Source of the DNA: EX4484-2 sp964592095
GTDB taxonomy: Archaea; Altiarchaeota; Altiarchaeia; IMC4; QMZM01
Reading direction: 5' to 3'
Length of the DNA: 6,616 bases
NCBI GenBank assembly: GCA_964592095.1
Contig: CAZQER010000058.1
Location: forward strand, 1 to 6,616
The notes beneath the pieces are model-generated. The model worked only from the letters and a program-made list of their open reading frames with translations, was not told the origin of the DNA and searched no databases. Shown here piece after piece: positions 1-5,994 of the stretch; position 1 is the stretch's first letter; each line of letters opens with the position of its first letter. Position numbers and translations under genes: made by a program.

Positions 1-2
1 TT

Positions 3-896
3 AGTAGTTCTGTAAGTGCACAGCTCGGGGGAAATCTGACCATAAATGATAGTGAGAGTGCTAATGTATCTGTGAATGTAAATGGTTTAGTGGCGGTGGA
101 TATAACCCCAGCAACATTTACATGGACCGGAGTAGATCCAGGTGGTGTAGGAGATAATAACAGTGAGGTGAATCATTTCTATGCACTTCAAGTGGAGAAT
201 ATAGGTTCTCGGAATATAACGCATGTATGGTTCAATGCTACATATCCGACCTCAAGCCCATTTGGTGTCGGTAGTAATGCAAACACAAACTCAGGGAACT
301 ATGTGGTTTTAGCAAATGAGACAAGCGATAACTATCAATTCATCAACAGGGTTGAGTATAATGCAACTCAGGTTTTGGTTTATTTAACGGACCCTAATGG
401 AAATATGCCGCCAGATACCAGTCAGTTTGTTTATGGAAGAATTCATAACGCAAGTAATGAATACTTCTGGATGATTAACAAGTCAGCCTCAGGACAGTGT
501 AATGGAAGTGCTAAATTGTATATAGGTAATAAATCTCATTCAAAGACATCAACTGGAACTGTTAACTTCCAGAGTGGTGAGGTGTATTCATATACATTAC
601 AGGCACACCCAGATGTTCCAGGTAGTTGGGGTTATGCAGATATCAATTCAGGACCGTTCAGTGGATATTGTGTTGCAGTAACAGCCGATTGTCAGCAGGT
701 GTTTTTCTCAAGATGGAATGCCGATAGACCATTTGATGCATGTTCAAATTCAGTGTATGCATGGGATTCGGCATCAAAGGGATCTTTGACTCCAGGAGAG
801 TCCTTCTATATGAAGATTAAGGTGTTTGTGCCTTTTGGAATATATGAAGGAAGCTCCAATACAGGGTATATAACGGCGATTGCAAGCAGTGTGTAA
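3..896 (+). CDS. Secreted/surface glycoprotein-like protein, 5' truncated
   Basis: The reading frame is open from the first full codon at position 3 to TAA at 894-896, giving 297 visible residues. The in-frame GTG at 72 is internal, because the frame stays open upstream and the same composition continues, so the true start is outside the window. The protein is rich in Asn, Ser, Thr, Gly and aromatic residues with little charge, and looks like an extracellular beta-rich domain. Twelve N-X-S/T sequons are visible (residues 11, 15, 21, 52, 71, 78, 105, 120, 149, 159, 167, 176), all in the first 60 percent. Four cysteines (166, 223, 230, 247) lie in the second half and could form disulfides. No transmembrane anchor or sorting tail is seen at the C-terminus (ends ITAIASSV), so any anchor would be N-terminal. 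I do not recognise the family; S-layer or pilus-associated protein is inference. A T-rich stretch follows. Confidence 0.8.
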   Translation, partial: SSSVSAQLGGNLTINDSESANVSVNVNGLVAVDITPATFTWTGVDPGGVGDNNSEVNHFYALQVENIGSRNITHVWFNATYPTSSPFGVGSNANTNSGNYVVLANETSDNYQFINRVEYNATQVLVYLTDPNGNMPPDTSQFVYGRIHNASNEYFWMINKSASGQCNGSAKLYIGNKSHSKTSTGTVNFQSGEVYSYTLQAHPDVPGSWGYADINSGPFSGYCVAVTADCQQVFFSRWNADRPFDACSNSVYAWDSASKGSLTPGESFYMKIKVFVPFGIYEGSSNTGYITAIASSV

Positions 897-902
897 ATAC
901 AA

Positions 903-934
903 AAATTATTTATATTTTATTTTATTTATTTAAA
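903..934 (+). terminator. T-rich putative transcription terminator
   Basis: Directly after the surface-protein stop codon there are repeated runs of T broken by single A's, with no strong hairpin. Archaeal RNA polymerase commonly terminates at such T-rich tracts. The same AT-richness also suits promoter DNA for the next gene, so the call is tentative. Confidence 0.35.
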
Positions 935-948
935 TATAATTGCCAATA

Positions 949-955
949 TTTATAA
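949..955 (+). promoter_or_regulatory. Possible TATA box for the winged-helix gene
   Basis: TTTATAA lies about 45-51 bases before the ATG at 1000. Initiation about 25 bases downstream would leave a leader of roughly 20 bases. That leader holds a weak Shine-Dalgarno-like AAGGT at 988-992, 7 bases before the ATG. The region is so AT-rich that other boxes are possible. Confidence 0.3.
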
Positions 956-999
956 CTTTCATATATCATAAATGATAAGTAGATAATAAGGTATGAAGA

Positions 1000-1215
1000 A
1001 TGAAAGATGGTCATTTATCAGCTGTGGATAGGTTGATAGTAAACACACTGAAAAATAGTAAAAAACCACTTAGCACATATCAGATAGGGAAGAGGATAAA
1101 TATTTCGTGGTCCACTGCCAATACGCATTGCTATAAACTGAAGGCAATGGGAAAGATCCGTATGGAGATAGTAAAGAATCATTTAGGACAGATTAAAATG
1201 TTATGGAGAATATAA
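1000..1215 (+). CDS. Small winged-helix DNA-binding protein
   Basis: This 71-residue basic protein fits one winged helix-turn-helix domain. Helix 1 is about residues 7-19 (SAVDRLIVNTLKN). Helix 2 is about 26-33 (TYQIGKRI) after the 'KPLST' turn. The recognition helix is about 37-50 (WSTANTHCYKLKAM). The remainder (GKIRMEIVKN to KMLWRI) forms the wing strands. No ligand-binding or dimerisation domain is attached, so it is probably a small transcription regulator; its target cannot be read from the sequence. The ATG at 1000 is the only in-frame start that keeps the whole fold, and AAGGT at 988-992 could act as a weak ribosome binding site. It stands alone: 103 bases separate it from the surface-protein gene and 137 from marC. 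Autoregulation or control of the adjacent surface gene is speculation. Confidence 0.75.
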   Translation: MKDGHLSAVDRLIVNTLKNSKKPLSTYQIGKRINISWSTANTHCYKLKAMGKIRMEIVKNHLGQIKMLWRI

Positions 1216-1283
1216 AATAAATATTATAAATATTATATTTTAATCTTATGTTTATTATTATCGCCTGATACCATCTCTGGATA

Positions 1284-1339
1284 GAAGGGCAGGAATTGCT
1301 CTTCCTTGTTCTTATATTTTTAATTTTTATATTTTTTAG
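1284..1339 (+). terminator. Hairpin plus T-tract after the winged-helix gene
   Basis: GAAGGGCA (1284-1291) pairs with TGCTCTTC (1297-1304) as an 8-base stem with one G-T wobble and a 5-base loop (GGAAT). A strongly T-rich stretch at about 1312-1337 follows. It could terminate the upstream transcript. The stem sits in a GC-richer island (about 1262-1310) within very AT-rich spacer DNA, so it may instead be the 3' end of a small RNA. The T-rich part overlaps the likely marC promoter. Confidence 0.35.
1325..1337 (+). promoter_or_regulatory. Putative TATA box for marC (leaderless start)
   Basis: A TTTTATATTTTTT stretch is centred about 23 bases before the ATG at 1353, and no Shine-Dalgarno motif precedes that ATG. 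This spacing fits a transcript starting at or next to the start codon. The box lies in a long T-rich stretch, so its exact edges are uncertain. Confidence 0.4.
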
Positions 1340-1352
1340 TAAATAATTGTAA

Positions 1353-1985
1353 ATGGATTTTAATCATATATTTGCGATAAGGTGCTTGGTTGCATTGTTT
1401 ATTATTATAGACCCTATTGGTAATGTGCCTGTATTTCTGTCTCTACTGGAGAGATTTCCCCATAATGAGAGAAGAAGCATGGTAAAGAATGCGGTTGTTA
1501 TTGCAACGCTTGTTTTGATAATATTTACGCTGATTGGAGAATCTATATTCAATTTTCTCAGGGTGGATATGCATTCATTCAAGATAGCAGGGGGCATATT
1601 GCTATTTATAATTTCCATAGAGATGCTTTTTGGTAGGAAGAGCAGAACAAAAATCTCAAGTAATATAGAGGATGAAACGGAAGAGAAAGAAAATCTCATA
1701 ATAACCCCCTTGGCAATACCCCTCCTAACAGGTCCTGGTGCAATAACGACATCAATTGTTCTATTTAATTCAACAGGTTTAGTGTCCGATAGGATTATCC
1801 TACTCGCATCCATTGTAATCGTTTTTGTTATCTCATATATCATTCTATCCAGGGCAGATGTTATATTTAGATTTCTGGGTAAAACCGGAACAAGGGTATT
1901 TGTAAGAATCATGGGTTTGATGCTATCTGCCATTGCAATACAGTTTGTAATAGATGGAGTTAAAGATGCTATGTTATTGCCTTAA
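1353..1985 (+). CDS. marC: MarC-family integral membrane protein
   Basis: This 210-residue protein has the usual length and six-helix layout of the MarC/YchE family. Predicted helices are about residues 6-27, 44-64, 73-93, 117-137, 146-166 and 184-204. Family hallmarks are present: DPIGNVPVFL in helix 1 (20-29), FKIAGGILLFIISIEML (76-92), PLAIPLLTGPGAITT (119-133) and RIMGLMLSAIAIQFVIDG (185-202). A charged cytoplasmic-type loop with many Glu and Lys residues lies at about 94-115. A Thermococcus homologue (SnatA) has been reported to transport small neutral amino acids, so transport of such solutes is possible; substrate here is inference. The older 'multiple antibiotic resistance' label is not a proven function. 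It starts at an ATG without a Shine-Dalgarno motif behind a TATA-like stretch. Forty bases separate it from the phosphatase gene, which seems to have its own promoter. Confidence 0.9.
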   Translation: MDFNHIFAIRCLVALFIIIDPIGNVPVFLSLLERFPHNERRSMVKNAVVIATLVLIIFTLIGESIFNFLRVDMHSFKIAGGILLFIISIEMLFGRKSRTKISSNIEDETEEKENLIITPLAIPLLTGPGAITTSIVLFNSTGLVSDRIILLASIVIVFVISYIILSRADVIFRFLGKTGTRVFVRIMGLMLSAIAIQFVIDGVKDAMLLP

Positions 1986-1995
1986 GTTATCATAA

Positions 1996-2007
1996 TTTTA
2001 TTTATTA
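1996..2007 (+). promoter_or_regulatory. Putative TATA box for the inositol monophosphatase gene
   Basis: TTTTATTTATTA is centred about 25 bases before the ATG at 2026 and there is no Shine-Dalgarno motif. This supports the upstream ATG at 2026 as a leaderless start rather than the second ATG at 2035. Confidence 0.4.
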
Positions 2008-2025
2008 ACGAAATCAAGATATTTA

Positions 2026-2811
2026 ATGGTTCTTATGAAAAAATCTGAGGAATTAAAAACTGCTATTGATATCGCAAAGAGGGCTGGAGAGATACTCATG
2101 GATAACTACGGGGATATCACAGTTAATTATAAGAAAGATGGTACAATAGTTACCAACGCAGATATTGAATCCGAGAGATTTATCATATCAGTGCTGAGTG
2201 AGAAATTTCCAGAGTTTTCAATACTATCAGAGGAATCCAATACGGGAAAGAGAAATTTGGAAGATTCTGAATATCTCTGGGTTGTTGACCCATTGGATGG
2301 AACTACAAATTATAGCATAAAGAATCCATTCTTTGATATATCAATAGCCCTGACATATAAAAGCAAACCCATTGTTGGTATAGTCTATTATCCCTTTCAG
2401 GATGAAATGTTTTATGCAGAAAGTGGGAAGGGAGCATATTTAAATGATAAAAATATTACCGTTTCTGATAAAGATGATATAAGGGAATCCGTTCATACAT
2501 TCTGTCATGCAAGTGATGAATTATCTACATTAAGGATGGCTGAAATATGGAAGAGATTAAAACTTCTCAATCCAAAGGTGAGACAAATAGGTGCTGGCGC
2601 TCTGGAGTTGAGTTATACCGCATGTGGTAGAGTAGATTCATTTATGATGATAAATATAAATCCATGGGATGTGGCTGCAGGAACTTTATTGGTAAGAGAA
2701 GCAGGTGGAATGGTAACAGACTTTTCCGGAAATGAGTTTGATATTACTCACAATAGTATTCTTGCCTCAAATGGAAGGCTTCATAAAAAACTGCTTGATA
2801 TAATAAATTAA
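2026..2811 (+). CDS. suhB: Inositol-1-monophosphatase / fructose-1,6-bisphosphatase-type phosphatase
   Basis: This 261-residue protein is full length for the Mg2+-dependent, Li+-sensitive phosphatase family. The metal-binding residues are in place: Glu69/Glu70 in ILSEES, Asp88 and Asp91 in DPLDGTTNY (88-96), and Asp215 in NPWDVAAG (212-219). The N-terminal helix (about 7-29) is typical. Archaeal members such as MJ0109 of Methanocaldococcus hydrolyse both inositol-1-phosphate and fructose-1,6-bisphosphate. Likely roles are therefore inositol production for archaeal phospholipids or solutes, or gluconeogenesis; sequence alone does not separate them. It should be soluble and cytoplasmic. Two in-frame ATGs exist (2026 and 2035, three codons apart). 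The TATA-like box at 1996-2007 favours 2026, while MKKSEEL from 2035 is also a reasonable N-terminus. The PAC2 gene begins 24 bases downstream and may be co-transcribed. Confidence 0.92.
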   Translation: MVLMKKSEELKTAIDIAKRAGEILMDNYGDITVNYKKDGTIVTNADIESERFIISVLSEKFPEFSILSEESNTGKRNLEDSEYLWVVDPLDGTTNYSIKNPFFDISIALTYKSKPIVGIVYYPFQDEMFYAESGKGAYLNDKNITVSDKDDIRESVHTFCHASDELSTLRMAEIWKRLKLLNPKVRQIGAGALELSYTACGRVDSFMMININPWDVAAGTLLVREAGGMVTDFSGNEFDITHNSILASNGRLHKKLLDIIN

Positions 2812-2835
2812 AATAATTAAAATATTTAAACAAAG

Positions 2836-3585
2836 ATGCAAAGTGATATTAAAATAATTGAAAGGGAGAGAATCGAGTTTGAAAATCCAACTGTGATTAT
2901 TGGATTTCCAGATATAGGTCTGGTCGGTACTATTGCCACATATCATATGATATATCAAATGAATCTAAGAGAGGTTGCATATATAGAATCAGATGATTTC
3001 CCTCCAGTAACGGTAATACACAATGGCAGACCAGTTTCGCCAATGAGAATCTATGGTAATAAAAAACTGATTTTTGTCGTTTCTGAGATACCTATAAAGC
3101 CCTCACTATTATATAGCATTTCAAGAAAATTGGTGAAATGGTTCAAATCAAAAAATGTTGATCTTGTGATATCCTTAGGAGGAATTCCACATCCAAGGAG
3201 ATTGGAGATAGAAAAACCAAAGGTTTATGGGATAAGTATAAATGAATATACCGATAAGATACTAAAGGAGAATAATGTTGAGGGATTTGAAGAGGGTATA
3301 ATTGTCGGTCCATATGCAGTTCTAATATATGAGTGCATGAAAAATGGCATAAATTCAATATATCTCATGGCTGAATCTCATGCCACATATCCCGATCCCG
3401 AGTCTGCTGCAATAATAATAAAACTATTGAATAAAATTTTAAATCTTAATATAGATGTAAAGGAGCTTATTGAGAAGGGAGAAGAGATAAAGATCAAGTC
3501 AAGAGACTTGATGAAAAGAACAGAAACCGCATTGAAAGAAATGCAGAAGATACAAGAGCATGAGATGCCAATGATGTATAGATAA
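2836..3585 (+). CDS. PAC2-family protein, putative archaeal proteasome assembly chaperone
   Basis: This 249-residue protein belongs to the PAC2 family (archaeal PbaA/PbaB and eukaryotic PAC2 homologues). The hallmark GFPDIGLVG (23-31) follows the first strand. It is followed by DDFPPVTVIHNGRPVSPMRIY (53-73) in the usual place, an LGGIPHPR turn (114-121), and AESHATYPDPESA (179-191) near the end of the core. A charged helical, probably coiled-coil, tail spans about 206-245. The protein ends MPMMYR, so its last three residues (M-Y-R) fit hydrophobic-Tyr-X, the HbYX motif by which proteasome activators dock on the 20S alpha ring. Pyrococcus PbaB is described as using such a tail. The likely role is 20S assembly or activation in the cytoplasm. 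No proteasome subunit gene is visible. The ATG at 2836 has no Shine-Dalgarno motif and lies 24 bases after the phosphatase stop, so it may be co-transcribed or leaderless from an A/T-rich box near 2805-2814. Confidence 0.85.
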   Translation: MQSDIKIIERERIEFENPTVIIGFPDIGLVGTIATYHMIYQMNLREVAYIESDDFPPVTVIHNGRPVSPMRIYGNKKLIFVVSEIPIKPSLLYSISRKLVKWFKSKNVDLVISLGGIPHPRRLEIEKPKVYGISINEYTDKILKENNVEGFEEGIIVGPYAVLIYECMKNGINSIYLMAESHATYPDPESAAIIIKLLNKILNLNIDVKELIEKGEEIKIKSRDLMKRTETALKEMQKIQEHEMPMMYR

Positions 3586-3607
3586 TTAATAGATAAATAG
3601 ATAATTT
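3578..3607 (+). repeat. Short tandem ATAGATAA repeat
   Basis: Three adjacent units begin at 3578, 3589 and 3597: ATAGATAATTA, ATAGATAA and ATAGATAATTT. The first overlaps the stop codon of the PAC2 gene. The array lies in the 65-base spacer before hsp20. It may be simple AT-rich sequence or a repeated protein-binding site. Confidence 0.4.
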
Positions 3608-3650
3608 AGTTTAAAAATAGAAATTAAATAGAGATAATAAAAATAAAACG

Positions 3651-4004
3651 ATGAAGAGATGGAGTTTCAGTTGGGACCCGGGTGGCTTTTTAGAACCATT
3701 GATTGAAATTAAGGAATATGGTAACGAGATAATTATTACTGCTGATTTACCATCGGTTGAGAAGAATGATATAGAGGTATATGCAACAGAAAATACATTG
3801 GAAATAAATGCAAAGATGAGAAAAAAATATCGTTTTGAGAGATGGGGAACTATGCAGAGAGGAGTTTCTTTTTCATTCTTTAGAAAGGTTATAGAACTAC
3901 CATCTCAGGTTGACATAGAAAATGTCAAATCAAGATTTAGTAAGGGTGTTCTTGAAATAATACTCCCCAAAAAATCTCATAGAAGAAGAATCGATATTAT
4001 TTAG
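3651..4004 (+). CDS. Small heat-shock protein, Hsp20/alpha-crystallin family
   Basis: This is a 117-residue ATP-independent holdase with a short N-terminal arm (about residues 1-15, WSFSWDPGG) and an alpha-crystallin domain at about 17-107. Domain marks are the opening IEIKEYGNEIIITADLP (18-34), the loop and strand around RFERWGTMQRGVSF (61-74), FFRKVIELP (76-84) and the diagnostic GVLEIILP (99-106). The C-terminus RRRIDII (111-117) carries an I-X-I motif (I114, I116) of the type that docks on neighbouring dimers, so oligomer assembly should be possible. The start at 3651 is secure because a TAG at 3618-3620 closes the frame upstream with no other ATG between. No Shine-Dalgarno is seen; AAATTAAATA at 3621-3630 could be a TATA box for a leaderless transcript. 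sufC starts 7 bases after the stop, so the two are very probably co-transcribed. Confidence 0.92.
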   Translation: MKRWSFSWDPGGFLEPLIEIKEYGNEIIITADLPSVEKNDIEVYATENTLEINAKMRKKYRFERWGTMQRGVSFSFFRKVIELPSQVDIENVKSRFSKGVLEIILPKKSHRRRIDII

Positions 4005-4011
4005 AAAAAGG

Positions 4012-4764
4012 ATGAATATACTTGAAATAAAAAATATTTCAGTTGAAATAAATGGTAAGAGAATACTTCAGGATATAAATCTATCCGTACACAAGGGAGA
4101 GACAGTTCTATTTTTTGGTCCAAATGGTTCTGGAAAAACAACATTATTAATGACAATTGCAGGCATTCCGGAATACGAGGTGGTTGATGGTGAGATAATA
4201 CTCAATGGTAAAAATATAACATCAATGGATGTAGATAAAAGGGTAAAACTCGGTTTAGGAATTGGATTTCAGGCACCTCCCGAAATTGTTGGTGTCAAAT
4301 TAGGTGATATGATAAAAATCTGTAGTGGAAAAAGACCAGATGATGAATTGAGTGAAGAGGAGTTAAGATTAATAGAAAAATTTGAGTTGAAGGAATTTAT
4401 AAATAGGGATGTAAATCTGGGTTTTTCGGGAGGGGAGAAAAAGAGGGCTGAAATACTTCAGTTATTGGCAATGAAACCAAAAATACTTCTTCTTGACGAA
4501 CCAGATTCGGGGGTGGATGTGGAGAGTTTAAGATTAATCGGTAAAGAGATACAGAAATATCTTGATGAAAATGATGCATCTGCCTTGATTATAACCCATC
4601 ATGGGGACATATCGGAATATGTAAATGCTGAATGTGCATATGTTGTTGTGGATGGAAGGATATGGTGTAGTGGAAATCCAGAAAGGATTCATAAAAATAT
4701 TTTGAAAAATGGGTATAGGAGTTGTGTTAAGTGTCAGTTAAGACATCAGATGGAAGAATGTTAA
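4012..4764 (+). CDS. sufC: SufC, Fe-S cluster assembly ATPase
   Basis: This 250-residue ABC-type ATPase is of usual SufC length. It hydrolyses ATP to drive conformational change in the SufB scaffold during Fe-S cluster assembly and has no membrane part. Visible motifs are Walker A GPNGSGKTT (36-44), the Q-loop GFQAPPE (85-91) with Q87, signature FSGGEKKRAEI (138-148), Walker B and D-loop ILLLDEPDSGVD (158-169) and the H-loop ITHH (194-197). Signature FSGGEKKR and EPDSGVD are SufC-specific rather than transporter-like. The C-terminus is distinctive: a short extension with CVKC (238-241) and a final Cys250 that could bind a metal or Fe-S cluster. The M. jannaschii SufC-like protein, as I recall it, also ends with a CxxC, so this may be an archaeal trait. 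AAAAAGG abuts the ATG too closely for a standard Shine-Dalgarno. It overlaps sufB. Confidence 0.95.
   Translation: MNILEIKNISVEINGKRILQDINLSVHKGETVLFFGPNGSGKTTLLMTIAGIPEYEVVDGEIILNGKNITSMDVDKRVKLGLGIGFQAPPEIVGVKLGDMIKICSGKRPDDELSEEELRLIEKFELKEFINRDVNLGFSGGEKKRAEILQLLAMKPKILLLDEPDSGVDVESLRLIGKEIQKYLDENDASALIITHHGDISEYVNAECAYVVVDGRIWCSGNPERIHKNILKNGYRSCVKCQLRHQMEEC
4717..4721 (+). promoter_or_regulatory. Shine-Dalgarno-like AGGAG deciding the sufB start
   Basis: AGGAG inside the end of sufC lies 9 bases before the GTG at 4731. It is the best Shine-Dalgarno match near any start in the window. It favours GTG over ATG 4758, although the same bases also encode Arg-Ser in SufC (YRSC), so the match could be incidental. 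Confidence 0.4.
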
Positions 4765-5900
4765 ATAAAGAGAAAATTAAGGGAATTTCCTCACTTACAG
4801 AATTACCTCACAAATTCTTGGAGGCAGCATACAGAGTAGGTATTGATAGTAATGAGATAAAGAGGTCAGGAACATATCTGTATATAGACCATTCAGTGGT
4901 TCTATCAAAGGTAAACGAATATTTTAAGGGAAAATTGGAGATAATGGATACCAAAGATGCATTAAAAAGATACCCTTGGTTAAGAGATTATTATTGGAAA
5001 CTGATAGATGTAGACGAGGATAAATATACCAAAATGGTAGATGATGAGTTTGGCGGTGGCTATTTTATGAGGATTCTTCCAGATGCAAAGATAGAATTCC
5101 CACTACAGACTTGTCTTATGATATCCAAGGAAGGTCTGGAACAAAGGGTACACAATATAATAATTGCAGAGGAGGGAAGTGAAGCAAGGATAATCACTGG
5201 ATGTTCCATACATCCTGATACAGTGTCGGGACAACATATTGGCGTTTCAGAATTTTTTATTAAAAAGAATGCAAGGATAAATTTTACAATGATACACAAC
5301 TGGAGTAATAAAGCAGATGTAAGACCAAGAAGTGTTGCACTATTGGAAGATAATTCAACCTTCATATCAAACTATATTATGTTAAATCCCGTGATGAATA
5401 TAGATATGTATCCTAGGGCATTATGTAATGGTATAAATGCTACTGCCGAGTTCAATAGCATCATTTACGCACAGAAGGGTTCTTTTATTGATGTTGGTTC
5501 AAAAATAGAGTTTAATGCACCAAACTGCAGAGGTGAAATAGTTTCAAGAGCAATAGCAAAGGAAAAATCGAAGATAATAGTGAGGGGCAGTATATATGGA
5601 AATAAATCCCCTTCCAAAGGACATCTTGAATGTAAGGGACTTCTGATGGATGATACCTCTACAATACATGCAATTCCAGAACTCATAGGTTCAAAGAAGG
5701 ATATAGATTTATCACATGAGGCAGCAATTGGTAAAATAGCCGAAAAGGAAATTGTTTATCTTATGTCAAGAGGTCTTTCCAGAAGTGAAGCAACATCAGT
5801 GATTGTGAGAGGGTTCTTGGATGTCAATATTTTTGGACTTTCTGAGGATTTACAAAAAGAGATAAAAGATACAATAAATAAGATGACTGATGCATTATAA
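4731..5900 (+). CDS. sufB: SufB, Fe-S cluster assembly scaffold
   Basis: This is the beta-helix scaffold on which clusters are built with SufC: 389 residues from GTG at 4731, or 380 from ATG at 4758. The N-terminal part (about 20-110 from GTG) includes the archaeal-type SGTYLYIDH and YPWLRDYYWKL. The beta-helix core runs about 115-320, with QTCLMI, VHNIIIAEEG, HIGVSEF and GSKIEFNAPNCRGEIVSRAIA. The C-terminal SufC-binding helices contain LSHEAAIGKIAEKEIVYLMSRGLS (327-350). Cys301 in GHLECKG and Glu330 in SHEA match E. coli SufB Cys405 and Glu434, with the same 29-residue spacing, so it should be active. It lacks the long N-terminal region of bacterial SufB. The GTG has AGGAG at 4717-4721, 9 bases upstream, and overlaps sufC by 34 bases. 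The ATG overlaps the sufC stop by 7 bases with only a poor ribosome site. No sufD follows, so a SufB homodimer with SufC is likely. Confidence 0.95.
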   Translation: MSVKTSDGRMLNKEKIKGISSLTELPHKFLEAAYRVGIDSNEIKRSGTYLYIDHSVVLSKVNEYFKGKLEIMDTKDALKRYPWLRDYYWKLIDVDEDKYTKMVDDEFGGGYFMRILPDAKIEFPLQTCLMISKEGLEQRVHNIIIAEEGSEARIITGCSIHPDTVSGQHIGVSEFFIKKNARINFTMIHNWSNKADVRPRSVALLEDNSTFISNYIMLNPVMNIDMYPRALCNGINATAEFNSIIYAQKGSFIDVGSKIEFNAPNCRGEIVSRAIAKEKSKIIVRGSIYGNKSPSKGHLECKGLLMDDTSTIHAIPELIGSKKDIDLSHEAAIGKIAEKEIVYLMSRGLSRSEATSVIVRGFLDVNIFGLSEDLQKEIKDTINKMTDAL

Positions 5901-5964
5901 AAATAGATATCTTCTTATCTACTGAATCCATAAGACAGGACCAAAACCTGAGTTGTTGCACAAA

Positions 5965-5972
5965 TATAAATA
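5965..5972 (+). promoter_or_regulatory. TATA box of the transposase remnant
   Basis: TATAAATA lies 23-30 bases before the ATG at 5995 and just inside the left inverted repeat. This is the spacing of a leaderless archaeal promoter, and it supports 5995 as the original transposase start. Confidence 0.45.
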
Positions 5973-5994
5973 CATACAGGTATAAAATACCCTC

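Noticed and set aside
72..896. GTG at 72 as the start of the first gene
   Set aside because: The same frame is open back to position 3 with the same sequon-rich composition, so the gene begins upstream of the window.
1262..1310. tRNA or C/D-box RNA in the GC-richer island
   Set aside because: No cloverleaf or T-loop is visible. CTGA is present once but no matching pair of C and D boxes could be found.
1364..1933. 189-codon open frame on the - strand opposite marC
   Set aside because: It lies wholly within marC, whose + strand product has clear family motifs and six helices. The - strand product shows no recognisable domain and is a shadow of the codon pattern.
4397..4579. 60-codon - strand open frame opposite sufC
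   Set aside because: It covers the SufC signature and Walker B region on the other strand and is a shadow frame.
5060..5686. Two - strand open frames opposite sufB
   Set aside because: They overlap the well-conserved beta-helix core of sufB and have no start context or recognisable motif.
5904..5921. Weak hairpin TAGATA / TATCTA after sufB as a terminator
   Set aside because: The six-base all-but-one A/T stem has no following T run, and such stems arise by chance in this AT-rich DNA.
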